From an uncultured Alphaproteobacteria bacterium (lineage in GTDB: Bacteria > Pseudomonadota > Alphaproteobacteria > Rs-D84): DNA of 64,000 nt. The stretch covers positions 1 to 64,000 of the forward strand of contig CALXWY010000002.1 in assembly GCA_944392535.1 (NCBI GenBank). Reading direction: 5' to 3'. The notes under the pieces were generated by a model. It saw only the letters and a program-made list of their open reading frames with translations, had not been told where the DNA came from and ran no database searches. Positions within the stretch are counted from its first letter, which is position 1; each line of letters starts with the position of its first letter. Made by a program: the position numbers and the translations under genes. Below are positions 56,755-64,000 of this stretch, one piece after another.

Positions 56755-57336
56755 ATGGCAAATCTGCATTTTCATTATGGTACAATGGGATGTTCCAAAA
56801 CGGCACAATTGGTTATCAACGCGTATAACCAAAATAAAAATGGCAATAAAACAGAAATTATAAAACCAAAACTGGATAACCGTTTCAGTGAAAATATGGT
56901 TAATTCACGTATCGGGATATCGGCACCGGCAACAGTGCTGTCGTCGCTGGACCGTTGGTCGCCGGCGCCCGATACAAAAATGGTACTGATTGATGAAATC
57001 CAATTTTTCCGTCCATCTGATATAGACAGACTGGTACACATTGCCGACAATTCATCCGTGATAATTATGTGCTATGGATTAATGACGGACAGTAACGAAC
57101 ATATTTTTCCTGCATCACGCCGGTTAATAGAAGTTGGGGCCAAACTGCATCGTATGGAATCAACATGCCAAATCTCGGGATGCATGCGGTTGGCAACGCA
57201 CCACTTGCGATTTGATGCAACGGGGCGCGTGGTGCGTGATGGCGACCAAATCGCCGTTGGCGACAGCAATTATAAATCTGTGTGTCGGCAACATTTTAAC
57301 ATGATGTACCGCGGACATGGCGAAAAAACACGATAA
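56755..57336 (+). CDS. tdk: Thymidine kinase
   Basis: This 193-residue type II thymidine kinase salvages thymidine. The phosphate loop is LHFHYGTMGCSKTAQL (Ser in the place of the usual second Gly), the Walker B-like block is MVLIDEIQFF, the lasso with YGLMTDSNEHIFPASRRLIEVGAKLHRM follows, and the zinc ribbon is C-x4-C ... C-x2-H (CQISGC, VCRQH). It follows htpX by 18 nt and is probably cotranscribed. Confidence 0.93.
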   Translation: MANLHFHYGTMGCSKTAQLVINAYNQNKNGNKTEIIKPKLDNRFSENMVNSRIGISAPATVLSSLDRWSPAPDTKMVLIDEIQFFRPSDIDRLVHIADNSSVIIMCYGLMTDSNEHIFPASRRLIEVGAKLHRMESTCQISGCMRLATHHLRFDATGRVVRDGDQIAVGDSNYKSVCRQHFNMMYRGHGEKTR

Positions 57337-57388
57337 CATATAATTTTTCTTGCAATCGTGATAAAAACGTATAAAATATACGAACGTT

Positions 57389-57465
57389 GCGCCCATGGCT
57401 CAATTGGATAGAGCATCTGACTACGGATCAGAAGGTTGAGGGTTCGAATCCTTCTGGGCGCGCCA
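57389..57465 (+). tRNA. tRNA-Arg (anticodon ACG)
   Basis: Acceptor GCGCCCA pairs with TGGGCGC, D-stem GCTC/GAGC, anticodon stem TCTGA/TCAGA with loop CTACGGA (anticodon ACG), T-arm with GGTTCGAATCC, encoded CCA at 57463-57465. Its 3' end is duplicated at 58397. Confidence 0.96.
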
Positions 57466-57490
57466 GGAATTTAACCGCCGGAAACGGCGG
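57456..57490. repeat. Attachment-like repeat, tRNA copy
   Basis: Last 10 bases of tRNA-Arg plus 25 bases including the terminator stem; identical to 58397-58431. Confidence 0.85.
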
Positions 57491-57659
57491 TTTAATTTTT
57501 GTGCAAGCCCCAGGATTTGAACCCGAACAGAGGGGGCGACAACAAGTAGATTTGCCAAACGACAGTGCCGGCAAATCGTCACGGTTGCCACGCCACCGAC
57601 AAAGGCAAAATTGACGAATATATGATGAACTGGGCGCGGTATGCGAAATAGATATTAAT

Positions 57660-57959
57660 TTATGCTGCAACTGCGGGACGAATAGACATCTTTACACCGA
57701 TAACATCTAAAAATTTTTGAACAGTTGCCAGTTCTGGGTTGCCTGTATCGGAAAACATTTTATACAGTCCGCGGCGGGATATACCCATTTGTGCCGCAAT
57801 TTGCGTCATATTGCGAGCTTTTGCGACATTTGCCATTGCTTTGCGAATAACCGCCAAGTCATTTGTTTCAAAGGCCTCTGCCAAATATCCTGCAATATCT
57901 TGTTCTGATTCTAATGTTTCAGATGTATCCCATCTGGTAATTTCTAATTTTTTTGTCAT
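57660..57959 (-). CDS. Antitoxin, HTH type (HI1420/HigA-like)
   Basis: This 99-residue protein has the addiction-module antidote pattern: ITRWDTSETLESEQDIAGYLAEAFETNDLAVIRKAMANVAKARNMTQIAAQMGISRRGLYKMFSDTGNPELATVQKFLDVIGVKM region, with an HTH at about 50-75. It neutralises the toxin encoded just upstream (2-nt gap) and represses the shared promoter. Toxin-first order is typical of this family. Confidence 0.9.
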   Translation of the reverse strand: MTKKLEITRWDTSETLESEQDIAGYLAEAFETNDLAVIRKAMANVAKARNMTQIAAQMGISRRGLYKMFSDTGNPELATVQKFLDVIGVKMSIRPAVAA

Positions 57960-57961
57960 TG

Positions 57962-58252
57962 TTATACCTCCTGTGCCAATTTCTTTGCTCTTTTTATATC
58001 TTTATTTTGACCGCTTTTATCCCCACCGCACAGCAAAATGATTATTTCACGACCGCGAATAACATAATAAATTCTATATCCTGGACCATATGTTATTCTC
58101 AATTCTGATACACCATCACCTATGCTATGATGATCACCCAAATTTCCCAATTCAATGCGATCAATGCGTATTCTTATTTTATTTTTTGCAGTTTGGTCTT
58201 TTAATGAATTAAACCAATCTGTAAAAATTTTAGTTTTATAAACCTGATACAT
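57962..58252 (-). CDS. RelE/ParE-superfamily toxin (HI1419/HigB-like)
   Basis: This 96-residue protein has the RelE fold: VYKTKIFTDWFNSLKDQTAKNKIRIRIDRIELGNLGD, then VSELRITYGPGYRIYYVIRGREIIILLCGGDKSGQNKDIKRAKKLA. The conserved basic and GDKS residues for ribosome-bound mRNA cleavage are present. With the antitoxin it forms a stability module in the small insertion. Confidence 0.9.
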   Translation of the reverse strand: MYQVYKTKIFTDWFNSLKDQTAKNKIRIRIDRIELGNLGDHHSIGDGVSELRITYGPGYRIYYVIRGREIIILLCGGDKSGQNKDIKRAKKLAQEV

Positions 58253-58274
58253 AACTATTTCCTTGTTATTTGCA

Positions 58275-58294
58275 TTGTGAACTATAATTCACAA
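58275..58294 (-). promoter_or_regulatory. Operator palindrome of the toxin-antitoxin promoter
   Basis: TTGTGAA and TTCACAA are separated by 6 nt and lie between a TTGACA -35 box (minus, 58302-58297) and the toxin start. A second dyad TTACACT/AGTGTAA is at 58310-58332. Both suit binding by the HTH antitoxin. Confidence 0.65.
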
Positions 58295-58396
58295 AATGTC
58301 AAGAAAAAATTACACTACTTTTAACAGTGTAAAATTCCAATTTGCCGCCAATTTCTGCACTTCTGACCGGTATTTAGTTCGGAAATCGTCTACTGG

Positions 58397-58431
58397 GGGC
58401 GCGCCAGGAATTTAACCGCCGGAAACGGCGG
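58397..58431. repeat. Attachment-like repeat, distal copy
   Basis: Exact copy of 57456-57490, carrying a second CCGCC/GGCGG hairpin followed by T residues. Confidence 0.85.
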
Positions 58432-58505
58432 GTTATTTTTTGTTCGTGCACATCATTTCAACATCTTTAATCAAATAAAGTTCTTTTTTTTCAATAAGAT
58501 TATAT

Positions 58506-58736
58506 ATGAACCATCTGGGATGCTGGTTCGGGGCCCCAGAAAGCCCAGTCTATCCGGTGCAAAAGCATCGTTATACATTTATGGATATTTCGGTGTCTTT
58601 TGCACCGTGTTGTCCCCGACCTGGGTCGGGGGGCCGTTCGCAATACAACAGGACCATCGGTCCAAAGGCAACGGGAATCAATGATAAACTGATTTTTCTA
58701 ACCCCCCGACCACCATGCGCTGACATGGTGTTTTTT
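58506..58736 (+). ncRNA. Leader RNA B: structured attenuator-like element
   Basis: Same layout as leader A. GGTTCGGG, then GGGC/GCCC loop with AGAAA; CGGTGCAAAAG pairs exactly with CTTTTGCACCG; hairpin CCCCGAC/GTCGGGG (58614-58630). Long-range helix GGTCGGGGGG (58624-58633) with CCCCCCGACC (58702-58711), ten perfect pairs. Inside it CCGTT/AACGG and GGACC/GGTCC, where A has different but also paired bases. Terminator CACCATG/CATGGTG and six T end at 58736, 25 nt before the gene start. TTATAT at 58500 may be the -10 box. Confidence 0.6.
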
Positions 58737-58761
58737 ACATAAATCTGTACGGGGGGCAAAT

Positions 58762-59332
58762 ATGAAAATAATTACTGTTGCGATTATACTTGCTGTGGTT
58801 GCGATTGACGCAAATGCAGCATGGGGGCCAAAATATGGTTCCGAAGACAGCTGTATCGTGGAACGCAAAAATGGGCGAAAATTCTATTTCTGTGGTCAAT
58901 CACAAAGCGAATGCGCGGGATACAAAGTACTAAAATGGTCAACACAAAAAGCATTTCAAAATGAAAAAAGTTTTACATCAGAATTTGATTCATCACGAAC
59001 ATTTTACTGCTGTAACCCAGACGGTGGGGCACGTGGCGTTTGGAAAGAAGGAAAATCCTGGTATGTAACAAACGAAGTTGCAACCAAACAACTGGAAAAT
59101 GGAACATGCAATTATCACCGACGCATCAACATATGTGGGGGCGACGAAAGTACAGACTGTACCGTCCCAGATACATGCACAAATGGAACATTTATGCGCA
59201 ATGACGAATGTGTTACAAACTGTCCCGACGGCATTTTATGACTGTTGCAAAATGTTAAGCATGTCTGAATCAGAACGCACCAACATGGAAAATTACGAAC
59301 AAATAGTAAATGATTGCCAGATACGGCAATAA
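58762..59332 (+). pseudogene. Secreted cysteine-rich protein, copy B, frameshifted
   Basis: The signal peptide is MKIITVAIILAVVAIDANA, then a Cys-rich domain with DSCIVERKNGRKFYFCGQSQSEC, FYCCNPDGG, CNYHRRINICGG, CTVPDTCTNGTF and CVTNC. The frame stops at 59241, but removing one T from the TTTT run at 59234-59237 continues it as IYDCCKMLSMSESERTNMENYEQI to a stop at 59332, adding two more Cys. It is therefore likely a one-base frameshift, true or from sequencing, or a slippery switch. GGGGGGC is the ribosome site. It is preceded by leader RNA B. Confidence 0.6.
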
Positions 59333-59334
59333 AG

Positions 59335-59360
59335 AATCGCCCGTTTGGGCGATTTTTTAT
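59335..59360. terminator. Bidirectional terminator between copy B and the lipoprotein gene
   Basis: AATCGCCC pairs with GGGCGATT across GTTT, followed by six T; the opposite strand also has a T-rich tail. Confidence 0.75.
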
Positions 59361-59737
59361 TCTGAAAATCCCATTGCTTTTAGATATGCTTTTTCTTTTT
59401 CATAAACAATATCACATGTTGTTAATTCGCTGGCTGGGATATATCTGGAATCAGAAACGTTCAACAGACCCAATGAATCAACAACAGAAACACGGCATGC
59501 GGTCACGACGGGTTCCATGGCATTTTCATCCCAAACTTCGGTCACAGTTAACAGTACGCGATCAAAGTTTTTAACGTGGCATCCCGGGCATACCTTTTCA
59601 TTGTCCATGCATCCACCGGTTGTTTCGTATCCATCCAATGTTCCATTGGCGTACATGTTCGCAATATATTGTTTCGGTCCGACCATTTGGCACGCCGTTA
59701 ACAATAACACGCCACATAATATTGCAATTTTTTTCAT
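59357..59737 (-). CDS. Putative lipoprotein (126 aa)
   Basis: The signal peptide MKKIAILCGVLLLTAC ends in a clear lipobox (LTAC). The mature part has Cys pairs (GGCMDNEKVCPGCHVK) that could bind metal or form disulfides, then a beta-rich end. No family is recognised. It is monocistronic and convergent with copy B. Confidence 0.7.
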   Translation of the reverse strand: MKKIAILCGVLLLTACQMVGPKQYIANMYANGTLDGYETTGGCMDNEKVCPGCHVKNFDRVLLTVTEVWDENAMEPVVTACRVSVVDSLGLLNVSDSRYIPASELTTCDIVYEKEKAYLKAMGFSE

Positions 59738-59808
59738 ATTTTCCCCTTTTTATAACTGTATGCGATGGGAATTATTACATAACGAAAAATACAGTGCAAT
59801 ACAAATAA

Positions 59809-61059
59809 CTACATCTGGATAAACCAATCGGGGTGTTTGGCCAATTGTTCTATGCCGGCATCCAGAACACGTTTATATTCCAAGAATTTTTCTTTATCCG
59901 CACGGCCCAAATTACTGATTGCCGGTAATTTCACCGTCATTGGATTAACATGCTTGCCATCCTTGATGATTTCATAATGTAAATGCGGGCCGGTTGACAG
60001 TCCCGTAGAACCAACGTACCCAATTGTTTGGCCCTGTTTCACATTCGTGCCGACAACGACACCCTTGGCAAAGCGCGACATATGTGCGTACAGCGTTTCA
60101 AATGATGAATTGTGACGGATTTTTACATAGTTGCCGTGCCCACTGTTATATCCACGGGCCACGACGCGCCCCGCCCCGGCGGCGGGTATCGGTGTTCCCG
60201 TAGATGCACGGAAATCAACCCCTTTGTGTGCGCGCGTATATCCCAATACAGGGTGTTTACGACTGCGCGAAAAACTGCTGGTGATTTTGGCGTTATTAAT
60301 TGGTGTGCGTTTTAATGACTTAATCGCGCCATTACCATTTTCATCATAATACCCGGTTTTACCGTCTGATTTCCGAAAACGGTACATTTGAACATTGCCA
60401 CGCAATGCCGCAAACTGGACGGCCAAAACGCGACCATTATCAACCTTTTTGCCATTGGAAAAGTTTTCTTCGTATAACACAGAAAAATGTTGACCGGCAC
60501 GAACATCGCGTTCAAAGTCCATTTCAAACGCCAATAAATCATACACTTCGGCCAAAATACCATCCGGGATTCCGGCACGCGAACCCGCCAAATAAAAACT
60601 GTCCCCGTCCAAGATTTCGCCTGTGCGGTATACCGCACGGGTATCGCGTTCTATTTCAATATTTTCACAATTCCATTGTCCAGAATCACCACACGTTAAT
60701 TCAATCCGACGCCATGGTGATGGAATGATTACAATCTTGGACACAGGCGAATCAGAATCTGGGCGAACAAATTCAATTTTGTCATTGTCGGCACGCAAAC
60801 TGGTTATATCTGCATCAGACTTTAATACGCCGGCAATTTTTAATACATCAGCGTTGGTAAATCCCTGGTTCAACAATAAACTGGACAATGTATCGCCCGA
60901 TGCAACCGTCACCACAGATTTGTGTTCGTCCACTGTTTCTGTACCATCATTATTTCCGCGCAATAACACAACACCGGCAATAATCACCAACACAATTGCC
61001 AAGAACAACACAAAACGCGAAACATTACGCATATTCAGAATATTTTTTGATTTTTTCAT
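59809..61059 (-). CDS. M23 peptidoglycan endopeptidase with LysM-like domain
   Basis: This 416-residue protein starts at 61059 (MKKSKNILNMRNVSRF), with an N-terminal anchor (FVLFLAIVLVIIAGVVLL). A LysM/OapA-like segment follows (VVTVASGDTLSSLLLNQGFTNADVLKI). The C-terminal lysostaphin-type zinc domain has AHKGVDFRASTGTPIPAAG (HxxxD), HGNYVKIRHNSSFETLYAHMS, and GLSTGPHLHYEI (HxH). It resembles MepM-type murein hydrolases that open cross-links for growth. It is divergent from prmC. Confidence 0.92.
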   Translation of the reverse strand: MKKSKNILNMRNVSRFVLFLAIVLVIIAGVVLLRGNNDGTETVDEHKSVVTVASGDTLSSLLLNQGFTNADVLKIAGVLKSDADITSLRADNDKIEFVRPDSDSPVSKIVIIPSPWRRIELTCGDSGQWNCENIEIERDTRAVYRTGEILDGDSFYLAGSRAGIPDGILAEVYDLLAFEMDFERDVRAGQHFSVLYEENFSNGKKVDNGRVLAVQFAALRGNVQMYRFRKSDGKTGYYDENGNGAIKSLKRTPINNAKITSSFSRSRKHPVLGYTRAHKGVDFRASTGTPIPAAGAGRVVARGYNSGHGNYVKIRHNSSFETLYAHMSRFAKGVVVGTNVKQGQTIGYVGSTGLSTGPHLHYEIIKDGKHVNPMTVKLPAISNLGRADKEKFLEYKRVLDAGIEQLAKHPDWFIQM

Positions 61060-61074
61060 GTGGTGGATTATAAT
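61047..61074 (+). promoter_or_regulatory. Promoter of prmC
   Basis: TTGATT (61047-61052), 16-nt spacer, TATAAT (61069-61074). ATG 61081 follows after 6 nt; leaderless start likely. Confidence 0.55.
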
Positions 61075-61080
61075 TGCTTT

Positions 61081-61848
61081 ATGAATGTAAATCAAGCATT
61101 TGAAATCTTGCAACGTGCCGGCGGATTACGCGCGGCACGCATAATCACTGAAAATACACAAAAATTTTCAAAAATAAAAATTTGGTGCATGGCGCGTGCG
61201 CTGCGTCGCGGTGTCCCAGTTGCCAAAATTATTCACCAAAAATGGTTTTATGGCATGCAATTTTACACCAATCGCCATACGCTGGACCCACGACCAGATA
61301 CAGAAACATTGGTTGCGGCGGTAATTTCAGATTATAAAAACAGCCATCCATATGTGCTGGATTTAGGTACCGGAACTGGGTGCATCATCGCGGCAATTGT
61401 GGCAAACATTGTCGGTGCAAATGGCGTCGGAATTGAACAATCGTATTGTGCGCAACGCGTGGCACGTAAAAATATAAAAAAATTGGGACTGGATACCCGC
61501 GTATGTATACGACACGGCAATTTTAATTCACCACATATGACGCATGAACGATTTGATGTAATTGTATCTAATCCGCCGTATATTGCATATGGCGATACAC
61601 GTGTTAATGATGGCGCGCGACATGACCCACAACGCGCACTGTATGCCCAGCACGATGGATTGGCGGCATATGAACGAATTGCCCGCAATGCCAAGAACTG
61701 GATTTGCCCAGGTGGAAAAATATATCTGGAAATCGGCGATGGTATGATGCGCAGTGTACGTAAAATATTTACAAACGAATCATGGAAATTTATTCGCAGC
61801 GAACGTGATTTATCTGGCAAAATTCGCGTATTAGTATTCCAAGTGTAA
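61081..61848 (+). CDS. prmC: Release factor glutamine methyltransferase PrmC
   Basis: This 255-residue SAM-dependent enzyme methylates the GGQ glutamine of release factors. Start 61081 (MNVNQAFEILQRAGGLRAARI) is supported by the promoter just upstream. VLDLGTGTGCIIAAIV is the SAM motif near residue 95; FDVIVSNPPYIA is the NPPY catalytic motif near 165. The N-terminal helical domain that docks the release factor is short but present. Confidence 0.9.
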   Translation: MNVNQAFEILQRAGGLRAARIITENTQKFSKIKIWCMARALRRGVPVAKIIHQKWFYGMQFYTNRHTLDPRPDTETLVAAVISDYKNSHPYVLDLGTGTGCIIAAIVANIVGANGVGIEQSYCAQRVARKNIKKLGLDTRVCIRHGNFNSPHMTHERFDVIVSNPPYIAYGDTRVNDGARHDPQRALYAQHDGLAAYERIARNAKNWICPGGKIYLEIGDGMMRSVRKIFTNESWKFIRSERDLSGKIRVLVFQV

Positions 61849-61862
61849 TATAATATTTCGTC

Positions 61863-61891
61863 TTGTTTTTAATATTCACGCGGTATATAAT
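61863..61891 (+). promoter_or_regulatory. Promoter of leader RNA C
   Basis: TTGTTT (61863-61868), 17-nt spacer, TATAAT (61886-61891); start site near 61898. Confidence 0.65.
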
Positions 61892-61897
61892 CCAATT

Positions 61898-62116
61898 GTT
61901 AATGGGTGTTCCATTAATGGGGCGTGGAAACCTCTGCACATGCGTCGGAATACATACCTGTGGCGCGCAACATGCGCCCATTTTAGTGTTGTGTTACGAC
62001 GATAAAAAACTCCTGGCCTTATTTTTGGTCAGGAGGGTTGTGGAATATCAAATACACAACGCAATTCATGTGATTGTTTCCAACCTCCTGACCACCATAA
62101 AAACTGGTGGTTTTTT
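61898..62116 (+). ncRNA. Leader RNA C: structured attenuator-like element
   Basis: It begins with hairpin TTAATGG/CCATTAA, then GGCGC/GCGCC. Hairpin CTCCTGGCC/GGTCAGGAG spans 62009-62035. The same 3' arm, GGTCAGGAGG (62027-62036), can instead pair with CCTCCTGACC (62084-62093), as in A and B but with an A-T for G-C change. Terminator CCACCA/TGGTGG and six T end at 62116, 27 nt before the gene C start. The inner helices of A and B are not kept, so C is a diverged member. Confidence 0.5.
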
Positions 62117-62143
62117 CGTTGTAAAAAAAGTGGGAGTTGGACT

Positions 62144-63013
62144 ATGAAACATAGTATATTTTCTGTTATTGGCGTGGTATCAGTAATTATGTTGCCGTAC
62201 ACGGCATTTGCCGTCAGCGATAGCGGTGGCAATATTGATTGGGACGGGGTTGACCATTGCATATCTGGGTGCATAAATTGTTCAGTATACGAAACGGCGT
62301 CGTGTTGCATTGTGTGCAACGATGGCAGTGCGGGCGGCGGTGGTGGAAGCGGATATGCATGCACGTCATATGCCCAATGCCCCAGTATATCTGGACGAAC
62401 CCCGTATACAGACATTGGTTCGGCGGCATCAGTTGGTGATGCAGGGATGGCATCATCAAACAATATATGCTTTGACATAAATGGCATTCAATACTATAAA
62501 AAATCGGCTGTGTCATGCCGTACGGATTACACAAAGGTAAAATATACAATACATGGGTGCAGTGACATCGTATTTTACGAATGCCTGTATAACCGAACCA
62601 CACCATCCACCGGTAATTGCGATGAATCAACATGCGTGCCCGATGCATGGGAATTGATAACAAACGGTTCAACCAAGGCTGTCCAGGCCAGAACCCATCG
62701 TGGTTGCAATAATGCGGGTCAATGTGTGGAAACACTAAACCGCCAGGTACGCTGTCCCACAGGATATTGGGGATTACCAAATATAAACTTTTCCGACGCA
62801 ATTACCGCATGGTGCGAAAAATGCCCATCCCATGCATCGGGCACGCAAACAACATCCGGTCCGGGCGATATTGCCTCAGGCGGACTGGTTGTTGGCGGCG
62901 GAACAGCGGTGGGTACCGTTCCAATCACAGAATGTTTTGTGCCCGCCGGCAATGGTGGTTCTGACGAGTCTGGCACATACGTATGGACACAAAATTGTTA
63001 CTATGCAAATTAA
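62144..63013 (+). CDS. Secreted cysteine-rich protein, copy C
   Basis: This 289-residue protein has signal peptide MKHSIFSVIGVVSVIMLPYTAFA. The mature part has over 25 Cys (CISGCINCSVYETASCCIVC; CRTDYTK; CNNAGQCVETL) and a Gly-rich linker (AGGGGGSG). The end, CPTGYWGLP..WCEKCPSHASG..ITECFVPAG...SGTYVWTQNCYY, is homologous to copy A. GGGAG precedes the start. It is probably exported and disulfide-linked; a role in adhesion or surface display is only a guess. Confidence 0.75.
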   Translation: MKHSIFSVIGVVSVIMLPYTAFAVSDSGGNIDWDGVDHCISGCINCSVYETASCCIVCNDGSAGGGGGSGYACTSYAQCPSISGRTPYTDIGSAASVGDAGMASSNNICFDINGIQYYKKSAVSCRTDYTKVKYTIHGCSDIVFYECLYNRTTPSTGNCDESTCVPDAWELITNGSTKAVQARTHRGCNNAGQCVETLNRQVRCPTGYWGLPNINFSDAITAWCEKCPSHASGTQTTSGPGDIASGGLVVGGGTAVGTVPITECFVPAGNGGSDESGTYVWTQNCYYAN

Positions 63014-63040
63014 AAAACGGGGCAATGCCCCGTTTTTTTT
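63014..63040. terminator. Bidirectional terminator between copy C and groL
   Basis: AACGGGGCA pairs with TGCCCCGTT with almost no loop, flanked by A and T tracts. Confidence 0.85.
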
Positions 63041-64000
63041 ACATCATGCCCGGCATTCCGCCACCCATTTGCTGGGCTGGCTTTTCTTCGGGAATTTCAG
63101 ACATCACGGCCCCAGTTGTTAACAAAACGCCCGCTGTGCTGGATGCCGCCAAAATCGCTGTTTTAACAACCTTGGCGGGATCAATAATACCCGATTTCAT
63201 CATATCAACATATTCGCCGGTCTGTGCGTTGTATCCAAAGTTATAGTCCTTGGATTCCATAACTTTGCCGACAACAATTTCGCCCGACGTACCCGCGTTT
63301 TCGGCAATTTGGGCACATGGCGCAACCAGCGCACGACGAACGATATCAATACCGACATTCTGGTCAGTGTTTTCGCCACTTAATTTTGCCAATGCCGCCG
63401 TTGCGCGTGCCAATGCAATTCCACCACCCGCGACGATGCCATCAGAAACCGCCGCGCGTGTTGCCGCCAATGCGTCATCAACACGATCTTTCTTTTCTTT
63501 GACCTCTACTTCGGTCATACCACCAACCTTGATAACTGCGACACCGCCGACCAATTTTGCCAAACGTTCGGCCAATTTTTCGCGGTCATATTCACTGGTG
63601 CTGGTGGACATCAGTTTGCGAATTTCATCCGCACGTGCGTTTATCGCGGACTTGTCGCCACCGCCGTGCGCCAACAGTGTTGAATCTTTGGATACGACAA
63701 CTTTTTTCGCACTGCCCAACACATCTGTGGTAATGTTTTCAAATGTCATACCCATATCATCCGACACAACCGTTGCACCGGTAACCGCGGCAATATCTTT
63801 TAACATTTCTTTGCGTCTGTCGCCAAATCCAGGCGCCTTGACCGCGCATACTTTTAACCCACCGCGCAATTTATTCAGAACCAATGTTGCCAACGCTTCG
63901 GATTCAACATCTTCGGCAATTATCAACAACGGACGACCAGATTGTGCCACAGGTTCCAAAATTGGCAACAATGCCTGTAATCCGGTGATTTTCTTTTCAG
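63039..64000 (-). CDS. groL: 60 kDa chaperonin GroEL, C-terminal part
   Basis: About 320 residues of GroEL; the N-terminal part lies beyond the window. Clear blocks are [50 protein letters not shown]-like [41 protein letters not shown], and the GGM-rich tail ending GGGMPGMM. It folds proteins with GroES in the cytoplasm. Confidence 0.97.
   Translation of the reverse strand, partial: EKKITGLQALLPILEPVAQSGRPLLIIAEDVESEALATLVLNKLRGGLKVCAVKAPGFGDRRKEMLKDIAAVTGATVVSDDMGMTFENITTDVLGSAKKVVVSKDSTLLAHGGGDKSAINARADEIRKLMSTSTSEYDREKLAERLAKLVGGVAVIKVGGMTEVEVKEKKDRVDDALAATRAAVSDGIVAGGGIALARATAALAKLSGENTDQNVGIDIVRRALVAPCAQIAENAGTSGEIVVGKVMESKDYNFGYNAQTGEYVDMMKSGIIDPAKVVKTAILAASSTAGVLLTTGAVMSEIPEEKPAQQMGGGMPGMM

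Larger units (their letters stand above)
57456..58396. mobile_element. Small toxin-antitoxin insertion at tRNA-Arg
   Basis: A 35-bp perfect repeat (57456-57490 and 58397-58431) covers the end of tRNA-Arg with its CCA and the following CCGCC/GGCGG terminator. It brackets 941 bp that hold only an antitoxin-toxin pair and a short spacer. No integrase is inside, so it moved with help from elsewhere or is the remnant of a larger element. Confidence 0.75.

Noticed and set aside
57387..57614. Open frame over tRNA-Arg and downstream
   Set aside because: The translation is the familiar spurious product of a tRNA gene; no ribosome site.
58506..58742. Open frame across leader B
   Set aside because: Same reasoning as for leader A; no ribosome site precedes its ATG.
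61863..62147. Open frame across leader C
   Set aside because: It starts inside the promoter and covers the hairpins and terminator; reading frame differs from the A and B frames.

Overview
The window looks like about 64 kb of an uncultured, host-associated alphaproteobacterium with an AT-rich genome. This is inferred from gene content and base composition, not from a marker-gene tree. Housekeeping genes (rpoZ, smpB, alaS, rnj, rpsD, trpS, lysS, era, bamD, murJ, htpX, prmC, groL) and the DUF5681-DUF2924-serine recombinase module, common in Alphaproteobacteria, point that way. The code is standard, with TAA, TAG and TGA all used as stops.

Layout. (1) 1-~22.2 kb is an AT-rich accessory region. 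It starts with a broken phage head/lysozyme gene (1-811). It then holds an expanded type I restriction-modification locus (hsdM, DUF6119, hsdS, two unknown genes, DUF3800, hsdR), a Gabija-like OLD ATPase/nuclease plus UvrD-like helicase pair with a nearby PD-(D/E)XK-like protein, the recombinase module, and a retron-like reverse transcriptase with an XRE-type HTH partner and a structured leader. The region abuts the 3' end of tRNA-Ser(GGA) and is bounded by diverged repeat blocks (1017-1090, 22057-22130), the right one running into a decayed copy of the tRNA-Ser 3' end. It reads as a defence island inserted at a tRNA. (2) 22.3-53.2 kb is core chromosome: tRNA-Ser, rpoZ, mtaB, dacA-holB-tatD, smpB, HU, alaS, rnj, xerC, trpS, rpsD, lemA, a cold-shock gene, a Rel/Spo-like gene, lysS, tRNA-Gly, a long minus-strand operon from era through queA, an M16 peptidase and tgt to two membrane proteins, then dcd, bamD, murJ and rlpA. 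(3) 53.2-63.0 kb mixes envelope and core genes (Smr, autotransporter barrel, htpX, tdk, mepM-like, prmC) with four secreted cysteine-rich genes, two of them broken, and a 0.94-kb toxin-antitoxin insertion duplicating the end of tRNA-Arg. The window ends inside groL.

Most novel signals. Three of the cysteine-rich genes are preceded by a roughly 220-230-nt leader with a long-range helix and an intrinsic terminator ending 25-27 nt before the start codon. Helices covary between copies, so this looks like an undescribed cis-regulatory RNA family that attenuates transcription of surface or secreted proteins. The retron-like locus and a recurrent near-leaderless promoter layout (mtaB, dacA, smpB, a glycosyltransferase, murJ, Smr, prmC) also deserve attention. 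No CRISPR array, rRNA gene or recognisable insertion sequence was seen.
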